Shown here: one piece after another, positions 44,303 to 54,441 of the stretch | Numbering within the stretch: the first letter of the stretch is position 1 | Layout: every line of letters starts with the position of its first letter | Assembly: GCF_012290005.1 (NCBI RefSeq) | Contig: NZ_JAAXMS010000004.1 | Coordinates: forward strand, 558,001 to 622,000 | From: Crateriforma spongiae | GTDB taxonomy: Bacteria > Planctomycetota > Planctomycetia > Pirellulales > Pirellulaceae | Direction of reading: 5' to 3' | Length of the DNA: 64,000 nt | Notes under the pieces: model-generated | What the model was told of the DNA's origin: nothing | The model's database searches: none | The model's input: only the letters and a program-made list of their open reading frames with translations | Position numbers and translations under genes: made by a program

Positions 44303-47300
44303 CTAGTCTCGGCTGCTGTTGCGAATGGCGCTTGGAAGGTAAACGTCGCCACTGGGTTCATCGGTCTGCGTGGCGTCATCCGAGTCGGCGCCTTCGTTCG
44401 CGCTGAACGGGGAAGGGCCAAGGTTGATCGTACCGGTGTTGGTGGGCGTCAACACATCGACCGTGTTGGCGAAATCGATATACCGTCCAAACTGGTCGTA
44501 GACCAAGTCGTCGGTACGGATGCCCACTTCGGGCAACGGGATCTCATCGCGGACGGTGAAGACGCCGTTGTTGATGGTGACTTCGTAGTTGCCAAAATCA
44601 AGATCGCCCATCGGATTCATGGCGATGATCGGATACTGCCCCAATTCGGCATCGGCGAAGGTTCCCTCACTGGCCAAGTCGACCTGGTCAATCGTGTCTG
44701 CATTCTTCAAGCCGGACGCCGTGAACTCCGTGCCATTGAACACGAATTCGACGCCAATCAATTTTGACTGGTTGTTCGCCGAAATCACCAGCGGTGCGGG
44801 AGTGACCATCAATCCACCGGAAAGCGATCCGAGTTCGATGTTGTAATTGGTGGCGTCGAACCCATTGCCGCCCGCAGCAATTCCCGATGCGGCCAATTCA
44901 TAGCTGCCAACGTTCGCGGTTGCGGCGATGCCCGGCGAGCTGAAACTGACTTGTTGGATCGTTTCGCCGTTCTTCAGCCCGATCGCTTCGAAGCGAGTGC
45001 GGTCCAACATCGAATCGCCGTAGGTCTTCTGCTGGCTCAAAGGATTGACGACCAAATCGGCCGGTACGACTGTCAATCCACCATTGGAGAACGAGATGTT
45101 GTAGTTCAGTGGATTGAAAGTCCCTTGTCCGCTAACGTTCAGGCCGACCGCGTAGGGAGTCTCCATGACATCGGCATCGGGACGGGTGCCAAGGCTAAGC
45201 CACTGAACCGGACCGATCATTTCACCATTGACCAGGCCTTCGACAGTGAAGTCGTTGTCAGGGAAGACAAACGTGTCGCCGTAGGTCTTGGTGTACGTGC
45301 CGCCGGTCACGAACAAATCTGCTGGCAGGATCGTGAAGGTTCCGCTGGCAGTGCCCAACAATCGGTACTTGGGATCCAGGTCCGACGCTTCGACGTTGAT
45401 GGTGTAGGTTCCCGCATCGGAGAACTGGGTCAGGTCAAAATCGGTTCCCACTCCGATGCTCTGCAGTGTGTCGCCTTCTTGCAACACGCCACGCGTGATT
45501 GACAGACCAGGATCGATTGGAGTTTGACCGTACGTCGACTGGCCGTCGTTGGCGGTGAAGAACAATCCGGGGGTGAGGTCGATCGATGCCAGATAGAACG
45601 AATAATTAGCGTCAGGAACGCCTTGGTATTGGAAGCCTTGCAGCTCTTCCACCGCCAGCAAATCGTTTTGCTCGCCAATCCCTAAGCTATTCAGCAAATT
45701 ACCGCTCTCGTCGAACAGGTTGCCACCCGAGATTCCATTGAAGCTGGAACTGTTGCTGATATTTACGCCGGCCTGCAGCGGTAAAAACATTCGCAATTCG
45801 CCACCGTCACCAGTGTTGATCTGCGATCCGGCCTCAAGGTTGATCGAGGAAGTGCCGGGGTTGGCATCGAAGGATCCGTTGTTAAGGACAATCAATGCTT
45901 CTCGTCCGGAGATGACGGAGCCCGCCAAATCAACATCGACTCCGCCTGTGCTGCTGTCGCTCAGGATCACGGAGCCGGAATTGAAGGCAATGATCTGTGA
46001 ATTGGTCAGCGAAAGGAAGGTTCCGTTCGTGGCTTCGTTGTTTTGCGTGTAGAAGATCTGAATATCGCCATCGGCATTGGTCAAACTTGCTTTGTCCATG
46101 ACAAGCCCGAATGGGTTGACCGAATTGTTCACTTCTTCGTCCAGGTTGAAAAAGATCGGCCCCGACCCGGTATTGCGGATACTGGCACCATTGGTAAATC
46201 GGGCCGATCCAACGGCACCGCCAAAGATCCCGTCTCTCGAGGTAATCGAAGTGCCGGGTCCCGAAATATCGAGCGCAGCATCACTGGACTGGATAGATAC
46301 GCCTCCGATGGCCACGCCATTGCCCTCGATGGTGCTGCCACCACTGACGGAAACAGCCCCCACTCCAAGCAAACCACTTTCCGGGCCAATGAAAATCGTC
46401 GAAGACGAAATCTGGGAACCACCAGTGATGCTGATCATCGCGTCTCGATTGGCCGTTGATCCAAAACCGGCGGTCCTCAAACCGATCTGCGAATCTGAAC
46501 CCGTCGCTGTCAGCGTGACGTTGTCCAGATTCATACGTGCGGGGCCGGGTTCACGCTGAGCGGGATTGGAATCTTCCGTATTATTGAAGATCAGCTCTAA
46601 CGAACCATCTGCGACATTAATGGTGGTACCGGGGTTGAAATCAATATTTCGACCAGCTTCGAGCGTCAATTCACCCGTACTGGTCAGTGCCGTGATGATG
46701 TCGGATCGAATCTCTAGATCGTTACTGAACTGCAGAACCAGATCGTTGCCCGCGTTCAAGATCGCCACGATGTCATCGGGATCAATGAAGGTGGTGTCGG
46801 CGGGGAAATCGCTAAACGTCAAATCGCCGGTCAGTGAAAACCCTGAGGAACTACCAAATGAAATCAGCGAAACGCTACCGACACCGGGGCGGATGTCATT
46901 CGTGCCGATTGAATCAGCTTGGTTTCCAACTGCCAGCAGCGTCCCTCCGGAATTTAGACTGACAGCACTGCCGAGCGCATCGGATCCGGGAAATCTCAGG
47001 ACATCAAAGAAAGTGGTCAAGCCACCGTTTTCAAATCCGGTATCGTCAACTCCATTGAACGCCGCTTCGGCGAACAGATAAATCGCACCGGAGTCCGGCG
47101 AGTTGTTGAATGCTCCGTCGTCACCGGTAGCACCGACCGCTAATCCGTGGCCATCGATTTGGCCAAAGATGTTGTTGTTGGCGGTGTCTGCGAAGAAATC
47201 GCCTGGCCCGGCGAAAGCAACCGATGCGCCAAATCGATCTCCTGCCTCAATGGCGAATTCGGGACCAATCAGATTCTGAGAACCCGCGAAATCAAAAGCA

Positions 47301-50300
47301 AGATCGAATGTGTCACTCGAAGGCACTCCGACCGCCGGGACGCGGTAGACGTAGACGTTACCCGCATCCATCGACAGGTTACCGACGCCGTCGTCGCCGG
47401 GCGCACCGACAATCAGATGATTTCCGTCATTCGTCAATGCGACAGAAAAACCGAATAAATCCACAGCGTCCAAGTCGACGACCTGCCCCATCCCCGATGT
47501 CGCTCCATCTTGAATCAAAGCCCGGAACGTTGGCATTTGAGACAAGTTGTCCGGATCAAGATCAAAGACGTAGGCCGCTCCCGTGCTGTTGCCTGAAAGA
47601 TCCGATGCGCCTTGGTCTCCGATGGCGCTAACCGCCAACCGATTTCCTGCGTCATTCAAGTCGACCGAAAAACCAAATCGATCCGTAAAGCCCAGATCCA
47701 ATTCAACTGGGGCGCCAAACGTATCCGTCAGCAAGAGTTCCAGCGAAGGAAGTTGACTCAAGTCCGTTTCGTCGAGTTGGAACAAGAACACCGCGCCGCG
47801 GTCTTCTGGATCGCCCACCGCCAAGATGTCACCGGCGCCGTTGAGCGCGAGCGAGTTGCCGAAATCGGAATCGGAAAGATCGATGTCCAGGATCGTCCCG
47901 TCACTTAGCCCCGATCCGGAACGTAGGACTTGTCCCAGCACGGGATCCGATGCCAAGGTTGTGTCGACATCGAACAGATAGATCGATCGGTTGCTTTCGA
48001 CCGCCAATCGTTCGCCGGTCCCGCTCAATGCAACGGCGCCACCGAATCCACTGAAGGCGGGCAATTCAACCAATCCGCCCAGCGGCGAATCGTTGCTAAT
48101 CGATTGGGCCAAATTGACCGTTTGCTCGAATCCGCCGCCGCCGAAATCGAACAAATGGAAACGATTTTGGTCCGGGTTGCCGACCGCCAGTCGGTCGCCG
48201 CTGCCGTCAAGTGAAACGGATTGGCCGAACGTTGAATCGCCGCCCTGGAAGGTGTCGCCGGATGCGAGTGGCGTGTCGTTGCGGATGACCTGTTTCAGAT
48301 CCGCCGTAACGCCAAGGTCGTTGGTATCCAGTTCGAATAAGAAGACGCTGTTGAGATTGAAGTCAGACGGCTGTCCAACGGCCAAGCGGTCGCCGGCGTC
48401 ATTGAACGAGATGCCGCGACCAAATTCACCGCCGGCGACCAAAGACAAAGTGCTGCTGTCAGCCAGCGTCACACCACGACGAAGCTCCTGGGCCAAGTCG
48501 GGTGTCTGGCTCCAATCATTGGCGTTTAACTCAAACAGATAGACGCCACCGCCCGCACCGTTTCGCTCTCCCACCGCCAGCCGGGAACCATCGGCGTTCA
48601 CATCCAGGCCATAACCGATGGGCGAAAACGGAATGTCAAGCGTCGAGGCATCAGCCAACGTAGTTCCATCTTGAATCGTTTGTGCAAGTGTCGCCGGCCC
48701 CATGAATCCGCCGGCACCGAATTCAAACAGGAAGACCTTGGAATCGCCCGATGCTCCGGCCGCCAGCCGCTGGCCGTCTTCGGTCAGCGCGATGGCACCA
48801 CCAAAGCCGCTGTTGTCGCCCAGCATCAACGTTTGTCCGCCGCTCAGAGATTGTTGATTGCGGATGACTTGCGGCAACGAAAGTGGAACCACCGGATCGG
48901 TCTGATCAACCTCGAACAGATAGATTGCACCGGAGTTCATGTCCATGTTTCCGACGCCATCATCACCCGCTGCACCGATCGCCAGCAGATTCCCGTTGTC
49001 GGCGATGGAGATCGAGCTGCCGAACATGTCTTGATCGTCCAACTGAAGCGTTTCCAACCCGACCGGCGTATCAATGCCCACACCATTGCGAAGGGTGGTC
49101 ACCAGGGTGGGCACGGTGTTCAGGTTGTCTTCGTCCAGCAAGAAGAAATGAACTTGGCCGAATTCGTCACCAAATTCAGGGCCCAGCGAACTGACGGCAA
49201 GTTGTGTTTTGTTCGACCCTAGTTCGACTGCAAGTCCAAGGCCTGACACGTCTGGCATCGTGGTTGAAATGGCATCGGTGCTGAGTCGTCGGCCTTCATA
49301 GCGGAACGAGGTCCCCGTGAATTCCAAATCAAACAGCGACACGGCCCCGGAATCTTGTGCCACGCGGTTGTCACCATCAAAACCCGGTGCACCCACCACG
49401 ACACGCGTACCGGCCGCATCCAGCGCGATGTCCGCTCCATAAGATTCGTTGCCGATTTCGATGGTCGTGTCACCGATCTGTACGCCGTCGGAGACTTGAA
49501 TCAGCAAGTTAGGCGCAGCGGTCAAGTCCGATGGGTCCAATTGAAAACCGAAAACGCCACCGTTGAGGAATCCAAGATTTTCGGCACCGACGCCCAGAAG
49601 GTCGCCGACAGCGTTCAGTGCAACGCCGCTGCCAAACTCGGCTTGCCCTACTGAAACCGGTCCGCCGGCACCGTTTTCGACCAACTGTCGGAACCTTGCC
49701 GGCTGACCAAAGTTTTGACTGATCAGGTTGAATAGATAGACGCCGCCCGCGCGGTTGTTCAGCTCGGGGGCACCGACGGCTAGGATGCTGCCCGATGCGT
49801 TCAACGCAACACTTTCGCCGAAGCCGGCCGCGTCCAGGTCACCCAAAGTGGTTAGCGTATCGCTGCCCAGTCGTTGCGCAAGATTAGGCGCAGCGGCCAG
49901 ATTGGTCGGGTTGATTTCGAACAGATAGACGAATGAATTGGTGAACCCGTTGGCACCGACCGCCAGACGGTTTCCGTCTTCGTCCAACGCGACGCTGGTT
50001 CCGAAAAGATCGCCGCCCAGTTGTGCGTTGATGGAATTCGATTCGTTGGCACGCAGATCAAAGACGCCACCGCCCACCAACGGTGTGCCATCGCGAATAA
50101 CGATCGGCAACTCAGGTGCTTGTGAAAGATCGGTGGTGCTCAGCTGGAACAGATAAACCGCACCCGTATCGTCCAGCAGGCTGAGTGATTGGTCGAAGCC
50201 CAGGAAATCGTCTCGCGATGCACCGACCGCCAGGATGCCGCCGGGGCCGTCGAAATCAACCGCGCTGCCGAAGCGGTCGTCAGCTTCCAGTTCCAGCGTG

Positions 50301-52138
50301 CCGCCGCCGGAAAGTGCCGCACCATCACGCAAGATCTGTGCGAGCGACACGGAATCCAGAACGCTGTTGGTATCAAGATCGAATAGGTAAACCGCGCCGG
50401 ATTCCCCTTTCAACACCGAACCGCCATCGTCACCGATCGCTCCGACCGCCAAACGATCACCCGCCGAGTTCAGGCCGACCGATACACCGAACCGATCAAA
50501 GGCGTCCAAGAACGTGTCGCCGGAACCCAACAGCGAAAACGTGATCATGTCCATGCCGGACGGAGCGGTATCGACGATCACACCATTCTTAGGATCCAAC
50601 AGCACGGTGCCGCCGCCGGTTTGAACTTCGTCGGTGGTTTGATACTGAAGCAGACCTGCCGACGACAGTTCAACGAATCCGCCGGTCCCGTCCGCTCCGC
50701 TGCCGCTGACATCCACGCCGCCGTAGAACTGTGTACGGTCATCGCTCCAGACGATTGCCGTTCCGCCTTGCCCGCTTTCACCGGTGGCGATGATTTGGCT
50801 GCCAGGGCTGATCAAAGTCTGCCCGGAGTTGGCCAGTTCGTCGGTTGTCAGGTCGCGGCCGCCTTGGTATTCACCGCCGACACGAATCGTCCCACCGTCG
50901 ACCGCACCGGATGCGTCAAAGGTCGCCCCCAGCATCGACGTCTTGGTGCTGCTGGACACGTCGATCGAACCACCGTTGCCTGTCGCCCCGGTTGCATCCA
51001 GTGTTGCCGACGTCACGATGCGGCCCGGTCCGGTGATGCCGATGGAACCGCCATCGACACCCGACACGTCGATGTCTCCCGCGGTCGTTGCGGTGTAGGC
51101 ATTGGTTGTTTCGATCTGCACATTGCCGCCAGTCCCGGCATCCGAAGATGCGTCGATCGCCGCGTATTGGTCAACCGTGTTGGATTGGATTTGAACGTCA
51201 CCGCCAGACTGCGTGCCACTGGCATCGATGCGTCCTTGAACGAGAGCGTCATTGGACGTCACGGTGACCGAACCACCGGTGGTTCCACTGGTGTCGATGG
51301 TTCCAATGTGATTCAGTTGTCCGGTGTTGACGGAGACGGACTGACTGGCCGCGATCGTCCCGCTGTTGAAGACCTTGCCACCTGGGTTGGTCAGGTAAAC
51401 CTCGCCGCCCGCCATCACCGCACCGGTCGCACGAATCGTACCGGTGTTGTTGATCAAGGATGCCGTTTCGCTGTAGCCGTTTTGCAGCGTGGCCATGTCC
51501 GCTTCGACATGCGTGACGCCGTTGCTGTAAGTCACGCTTTGACCACTGCCCACCGTGACCGATCCGCCCAGGCTGTTGATCGTGCCGGAGTTATTGAATT
51601 GGTTGGCGATGAAGTGCGCGCCACCGGATCCCGTGTTGATCGTTCCCTGATTGACGATGTCCGCCGTGGAAGAACCACGGAACGTCATCGGACCGCCATT
51701 CATGAAGTCTTTGGTACCGATGTCAAACGTCGACGCGGTGAACCCATTGGTGTTGACCACACCCGATGGCCCCACCAACACACCGCTGGGGTTGACCAGG
51801 AAGACGTTGCCGTTGGAGTTCAATGCGCCATGAATCGCCGACGGTGTGTTCGGCGTGGTCACGCGGTTCAGGACGGCTGACGATGCCGACGGCAAATTGA
51901 AGTTGGCTGTGTTGCCTTGGCCGATCGAAAAGCTTTGCCAATTGATCACCGCTCGATCGGTCGACGCGTTGACGTTCAACGTCGATCCGGCGTTGGAGAT
52001 CGTCGCGGCCCCGGCGACCACATTGCCGCCGGTCGGGTTTTGAGCGGATGCGGTGGTTGCCGTGCTGACGGCCAGCACGCCGCCAAGAACCAAGTTACGA
52101 AGTTCGGCACGCTTTTGTCGTCGGCGTCGTTGGCTCAT
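44303..52138 (-). CDS. Two-partner secretion exoprotein (TpsA) with FG-GAP and MBG repeats
   Basis: This is a 2611-aa secreted surface protein. Residues 1-33 are a signal peptide (SQRRRRQKRAELRNLVLGGVL in parts, cleaved near ASAQ). Residues about 35-260 are the filamentous-haemagglutinin TPS domain (VINWQSFSIGQGNTANF, NGNVFLVNPSGVLVGPSG). Beta-helix-like Thr/Asn/Gly-rich repeats follow to about 520. From about 540 to 1760 there are about eighteen FG-GAP-type repeats, each with a core like 'LAVGAIGDDG'. A second beta-helix-like region runs to about 2190. Four MBG/YDG-type domains (for example SQQKTYGDSMLDRTRFEAIGLKNG in parts) lie at about 2190-2560, before a short charged tail. The start ATG is 52138 (TTG 52147 is in frame). 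Its transporter gene is divergent. Confidence 0.9.
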   Translation of the reverse strand: MSQRRRRQKRAELRNLVLGGVLAVSTATTASAQNPTGGNVVAGAATISNAGSTLNVNASTDRAVINWQSFSIGQGNTANFNLPSASSAVLNRVTTPNTPSAIHGALNSNGNVFLVNPSGVLVGPSGVVNTNGFTASTFDIGTKDFMNGGPMTFRGSSTADIVNQGTINTGSGGAHFIANQFNNSGTINSLGGSVTVGSGQSVTYSNGVTHVEADMATLQNGYSETASLINNTGTIRATGAVMAGGEVYLTNPGGKVFNSGTIAASQSVSVNTGQLNHIGTIDTSGTTGGSVTVTSNDALVQGRIDASGTQSGGDVQIQSNTVDQYAAIDASSDAGTGGNVQIETTNAYTATTAGDIDVSGVDGGSIGITGPGRIVTSATLDATGATGNGGSIDVSSSTKTSMLGATFDASGAVDGGTIRVGGEYQGGRDLTTDELANSGQTLISPGSQIIATGESGQGGTAIVWSDDRTQFYGGVDVSGSGADGTGGFVELSSAGLLQYQTTDEVQTGGGTVLLDPKNGVIVDTAPSGMDMITFSLLGSGDTFLDAFDRFGVSVGLNSAGDRLAVGAIGDDGGSVLKGESGAVYLFDLDTNSVLDSVSLAQILRDGAALSGGGTLELEADDRFGSAVDFDGPGGILAVGASRDDFLGFDQSLSLLDDTGAVYLFQLSTTDLSQAPELPIVIRDGTPLVGGGVFDLRANESNSINAQLGGDLFGTSVALDEDGNRLAVGANGFTNSFVYLFEINPTNLAAAPNLAQRLGSDTLTTLGDLDAAGFGESVALNASGSILAVGAPELNNRAGGVYLFNLISQNFGQPARFRQLVENGAGGPVSVGQAEFGSGVALNAVGDLLGVGAENLGFLNGGVFGFQLDPSDLTAAPNLLIQVSDGVQIGDTTIEIGNESYGADIALDAAGTRVVVGAPGFDGDNRVAQDSGAVSLFDLEFTGTSFRYEGRRLSTDAISTTMPDVSGLGLAVELGSNKTQLAVSSLGPEFGDEFGQVHFFLLDEDNLNTVPTLVTTLRNGVGIDTPVGLETLQLDDQDMFGSSISIADNGNLLAIGAAGDDGVGNMDMNSGAIYLFEVDQTDPVVPLSLPQVIRNQQSLSGGQTLMLGDNSGFGGAIALTEDGQRLAAGASGDSKVFLFEFGAGGFMGPATLAQTIQDGTTLADASTLDIPFSPIGYGLDVNADGSRLAVGERNGAGGGVYLFELNANDWSQTPDLAQELRRGVTLADSSTLSLVAGGEFGRGISFNDAGDRLAVGQPSDFNLNSVFLFELDTNDLGVTADLKQVIRNDTPLASGDTFQGGDSTFGQSVSLDGSGDRLAVGNPDQNRFHLFDFGGGGFEQTVNLAQSISNDSPLGGLVELPAFSGFGGAVALSGTGERLAVESNRSIYLFDVDTTLASDPVLGQVLRSGSGLSDGTILDIDLSDSDFGNSLALNGAGDILAVGDPEDRGAVFLFQLDETDLSQLPSLELLLTDTFGAPVELDLGFTDRFGFSVDLNDAGNRLAVSAIGDQGASDLSGNSTGAAYVFDLDPDNLSQMPTFRALIQDGATSGMGQVVDLDAVDLFGFSVALTNDGNHLIVGAPGDDGVGNLSMDAGNVYVYRVPAVGVPSSDTFDLAFDFAGSQNLIGPEFAIEAGDRFGASVAFAGPGDFFADTANNNIFGQIDGHGLAVGATGDDGAFNNSPDSGAIYLFAEAAFNGVDDTGFENGGLTTFFDVLRFPGSDALGSAVSLNSGGTLLAVGNQADSIGTNDIRPGVGSVSLISFGSSSGFSLTGDLTFSDFPADTTFIDPDDIVAILNAGNDLVLQFSNDLEIRSDIITALTSTGELTLEAGRNIDFNPGTTINVADGSLELIFNNTEDSNPAQREPGPARMNLDNVTLTATGSDSQIGLRTAGFGSTANRDAMISITGGSQISSSTIFIGPESGLLGVGAVSVSGGSTIEGNGVAIGGVSIQSSDAALDISGPGTSITSRDGIFGGAVGSARFTNGASIRNTGSGPIFFNLDEEVNNSVNPFGLVMDKASLTNADGDIQIFYTQNNEATNGTFLSLTNSQIIAFNSGSVILSDSSTGGVDVDLAGSVISGREALIVLNNGSFDANPGTSSINLEAGSQINTGDGGELRMFLPLQAGVNISNSSSFNGISGGNLFDESGNLLNSLGIGEQNDLLAVEELQGFQYQGVPDANYSFYLASIDLTPGLFFTANDGQSTYGQTPIDPGLSITRGVLQEGDTLQSIGVGTDFDLTQFSDAGTYTINVEASDLDPKYRLLGTASGTFTILPADLFVTGGTYTKTYGDTFVFPDNDFTVEGLVNGEMIGPVQWLSLGTRPDADVMETPYAVGLNVSGQGTFNPLNYNISFSNGGLTVVPADLVVNPLSQQKTYGDSMLDRTRFEAIGLKNGETIQQVSFSSPGIAATANVGSYELAASGIAAGGNGFDATNYNIELGSLSGGLMVTPAPLVISANNQSKLIGVEFVFNGTEFTASGLKNADTIDQVDLASEGTFADAELGQYPIIAMNPMGDLDFGNYEVTINNGVFTVRDEIPLPEVGIRTDDLVYDQFGRYIDFANTVDVLTPTNTGTINLGPSPFSANEGADSDDATQTDEPSGDVYLPSAIRNSSRD

Positions 52139-52567
52139 GGCGTTCAATTCGTCGCAAGCGCCTCGGCCAACGGATCGTTGCCGGGCAAGCAGGATTCTTA
52201 AAAACAGTGCGGATCGAGAAAGCGTTGCTGAACCAACCGTTGCGGTTGACTCAAACGGACTCCCTGGAGCGTGGCTAGTTTGGATAGCCCCCCCAACAGA
52301 GTCAAACTTTTTCTGGCAACGCGGGGCAATGTCACCAAAACCGGCGTGTTATCGGAAAAACCCAAGCAATCCGGTCGTTCCGCATCCTGGTACGCGTGTC
52401 CCTGGAAACCCCCGTTTCTGTCCGCGTTACCCTCCGATCCGGGTGGCAGGTTTCCGATCTGAATGCTGCTCGGTCATAGCGCACGATGCCCCATGCCGCG
52501 CCCCGTTAATCGCCCTCCCTTGATGCACTGCCGGACGCGATCGGCCATTGGTGAAGGATTACCAAGG
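52139..52567. other. Divergent regulatory region between tpsA-like and tpsB-like genes
   Basis: About 430 bp should contain promoters for both divergent genes. A perfect 15-bp palindrome, CAACCG-TTG-CGGTTG, lies at 52234-52248. The tpsB-like frame extends into this region (from 52463), but it lacks a signal sequence there and is treated as non-coding. No small gene is supported. Confidence 0.5.
52234..52248. promoter_or_regulatory. Palindrome in the TPS divergent promoter region
   Basis: CAACCG and CGGTTG form a perfect 6-3-6 palindrome centred 103 bp upstream of the TpsA start. An operator role is inference. Confidence 0.35.
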
Positions 52568-54331
52568 ATGAAAATTTCATGGAGACGCTCCGCGTTAGCC
52601 GGATGTCTGGTCGCCGCCGCGCTGGTCACTCCTGCCACGCAAACGCAGGCCCAAAACTACGAACGATACAAGCCGCTGTCGGTGCCGAGCCACAGGTTCA
52701 ATCAACCGACGGTTCAGCCTGAATCGCTGGCCCCGGTCGAAGGAAGCGACAAAGTGCTGGTGGACGCGCTGGCGGGCGTCATCATTCTGGATCATGCCGA
52801 CAAGGTGGACGCCGAAGATGCCCATGATGGGGTCGCCGGGATCCAGCATGACTTTGACGATCGATCGTCGCTGGTTTATGGATCGGGCGTCCAGTCGATC
52901 GTCTACCGCTATCTTGATGGACCGGTGACGCTACGTCGGCTGAACCAGATGTCGCGCGACATCATCACCTATTACCGCAAGTGCGGTCAGCCCGTTGTCG
53001 ACGTCGTCATCCCCGAACAGAAGATCACGTCGGGCGTCGTCCAGATCGTCGTAACCGAAGCACGAATCGGTTCGGTCACGATGACCGATGGCTGTGTGTT
53101 TGAAGCGGAAGATCTATGCCATTGGGTTCAGTGTACACGCCGCGGCGACAAGATCTATGAAAGTAGACTGAACAACGACTTGTTCTGGTTGAACCAGAAT
53201 CCGTTCCGACGTGTTTCGGTCGACATGCGGCCCGGTGATATCGAAGGCACGACAGACATCATCTTTGACATCGATGACGTTTGCCCGATACGAGTGTATT
53301 CCGGATACGAAGACACGGGCGTGCGGACGTTGGGCCTGGAACGGTTGTATGCCGGAATGATCTATGGCAATGCATTCGGCAAAGGCGGCATCCTTAGCTA
53401 TCAGTACACGGCCGATGCGGAGTTTTATCGGCTGAATGCTCACAGCGTCAGTTATGCCCAACCGGTGAATCGAAAAATCAGCTGGAACGCCTACGGCAGT
53501 TGGGCCGGTGTGACGCCAACGATCCCAACGGTCAATCAAGACGGTGAAAGCTGGCAACTGGGAATGGGCATCACCCATCACCTACAGAAGACTCGATGGG
53601 TGGACACCAATTGGTCGCTGGGCGTTGATTTCAAACAGACGAACAACAACCTTGAATTCGGCGGTCAGTTGGTGCAAAACTCGGCAGCCGACTTGATCCA
53701 GCTTCGATTGTCGTTCCAGCATCTTCGCCGTGGGTGCCGCGACCAGTACGGATTGCTGATGTGGGATTCGTTTGTCGGTCCCGGTGCCGGATTCACCGGC
53801 GATCACAATACGGCCGCTTTCAATACAATTCGTGCGAACACAACACCGGACTATTTCTACACACGACTGCGTGCCGAACGCCTGTGGAACGTGCAGCAGA
53901 ACTGGCAATTGATGGGGCGTTTTGTCGGTCAATTGGCATCGGAACGACTGTTGTTCAGCGAGACGCTCGGCTTCGGCGGCTATGATTCGATTCGCGGCTA
54001 TGATCAGCGTGTTTACAGCAGTGATGACGGCTGGTTTGCATCGCTCGAGTTCGGTCCGCGAATGAAACGTTTCGGTTGCTGTTCCAATCCGAACACCTTT
54101 CGCGCCTTCACGTTTGTCGACATGGGCAGTGGATCGAACATCGATCCGTTGCCGGGCGAATTCGGCGACGAGTTCTTGATCAGCATGGGCCTGGGAATGC
54201 GTCTGACGCTGACCGATCGGACATCCCTGCGAGCGTCCTATGGTCACGGTTTCGAAAAGATCCCCGGTGCCGCAAGTCGCGACCGGGTCCATATCGGCTT
54301 CGTGTCCCTGTTCGGTCCACGCGTTCGCTAA
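52568..54331 (+). CDS. Two-partner secretion transporter TpsB (ShlB/FhaC/HecB family)
   Basis: This 587-aa outer-membrane transporter should export the TpsA exoprotein encoded divergently. ATG 52568 is preceded by an AAGG-type sequence and begins a signal peptide (ISWRRSALAGCLVAAALVTPATQTQA). POTRA-like periplasmic domains follow, with TLRRLNQMSRDIITYYRKCGQPVVDVVIPEQ and the strand GVVQIVVTEARIGSV, then DIIFDIDDVCPIRV. The C-terminal barrel (about 260-587) includes the conserved L6 loop motif GFGGYDSIRGYDQR, corresponding to the VRGY motif of FhaC, and ends with a barrel-type strand (VHIGFVSLFGPRVR). In classical systems tpsB and tpsA are in one operon; here they are divergent. Confidence 0.92.
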   Translation: MKISWRRSALAGCLVAAALVTPATQTQAQNYERYKPLSVPSHRFNQPTVQPESLAPVEGSDKVLVDALAGVIILDHADKVDAEDAHDGVAGIQHDFDDRSSLVYGSGVQSIVYRYLDGPVTLRRLNQMSRDIITYYRKCGQPVVDVVIPEQKITSGVVQIVVTEARIGSVTMTDGCVFEAEDLCHWVQCTRRGDKIYESRLNNDLFWLNQNPFRRVSVDMRPGDIEGTTDIIFDIDDVCPIRVYSGYEDTGVRTLGLERLYAGMIYGNAFGKGGILSYQYTADAEFYRLNAHSVSYAQPVNRKISWNAYGSWAGVTPTIPTVNQDGESWQLGMGITHHLQKTRWVDTNWSLGVDFKQTNNNLEFGGQLVQNSAADLIQLRLSFQHLRRGCRDQYGLLMWDSFVGPGAGFTGDHNTAAFNTIRANTTPDYFYTRLRAERLWNVQQNWQLMGRFVGQLASERLLFSETLGFGGYDSIRGYDQRVYSSDDGWFASLEFGPRMKRFGCCSNPNTFRAFTFVDMGSGSNIDPLPGEFGDEFLISMGLGMRLTLTDRTSLRASYGHGFEKIPGAASRDRVHIGFVSLFGPRVR

Positions 54332-54346
54332 CGCATCGCTACCCCC

Positions 54347-54373
54347 CGTAGCTGGACTCGCCAGAGTTCAGGG
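54347..54373. repeat. GTAGCTGGACTCGCCAG palindromic repeat (GACTCG type), copy 1
   Basis: CGTAGCTGGACTCGCCAG followed by AGTTCAGGG lies 15 bp after the TpsB stop. It is repeated 44 bp further on. Confidence 0.75.
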
Positions 54374-54390
54374 CCCGACACGCCCGCCCA

Positions 54391-54417
54391 CGTAGCTGGA
54401 CTCGCCAGAGTTCAGGG
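54391..54417. repeat. GTAGCTGGACTCGCCAG palindromic repeat (GACTCG type), copy 2
   Basis: This copy is identical to copy 1 over 27 bp and in the same orientation. It is related to the GATGCG-type repeats at 34991, 57507 and 57834. Confidence 0.75.
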
Positions 54418-54441
54418 TTAGCTCCACCGCCAATCGACGTC

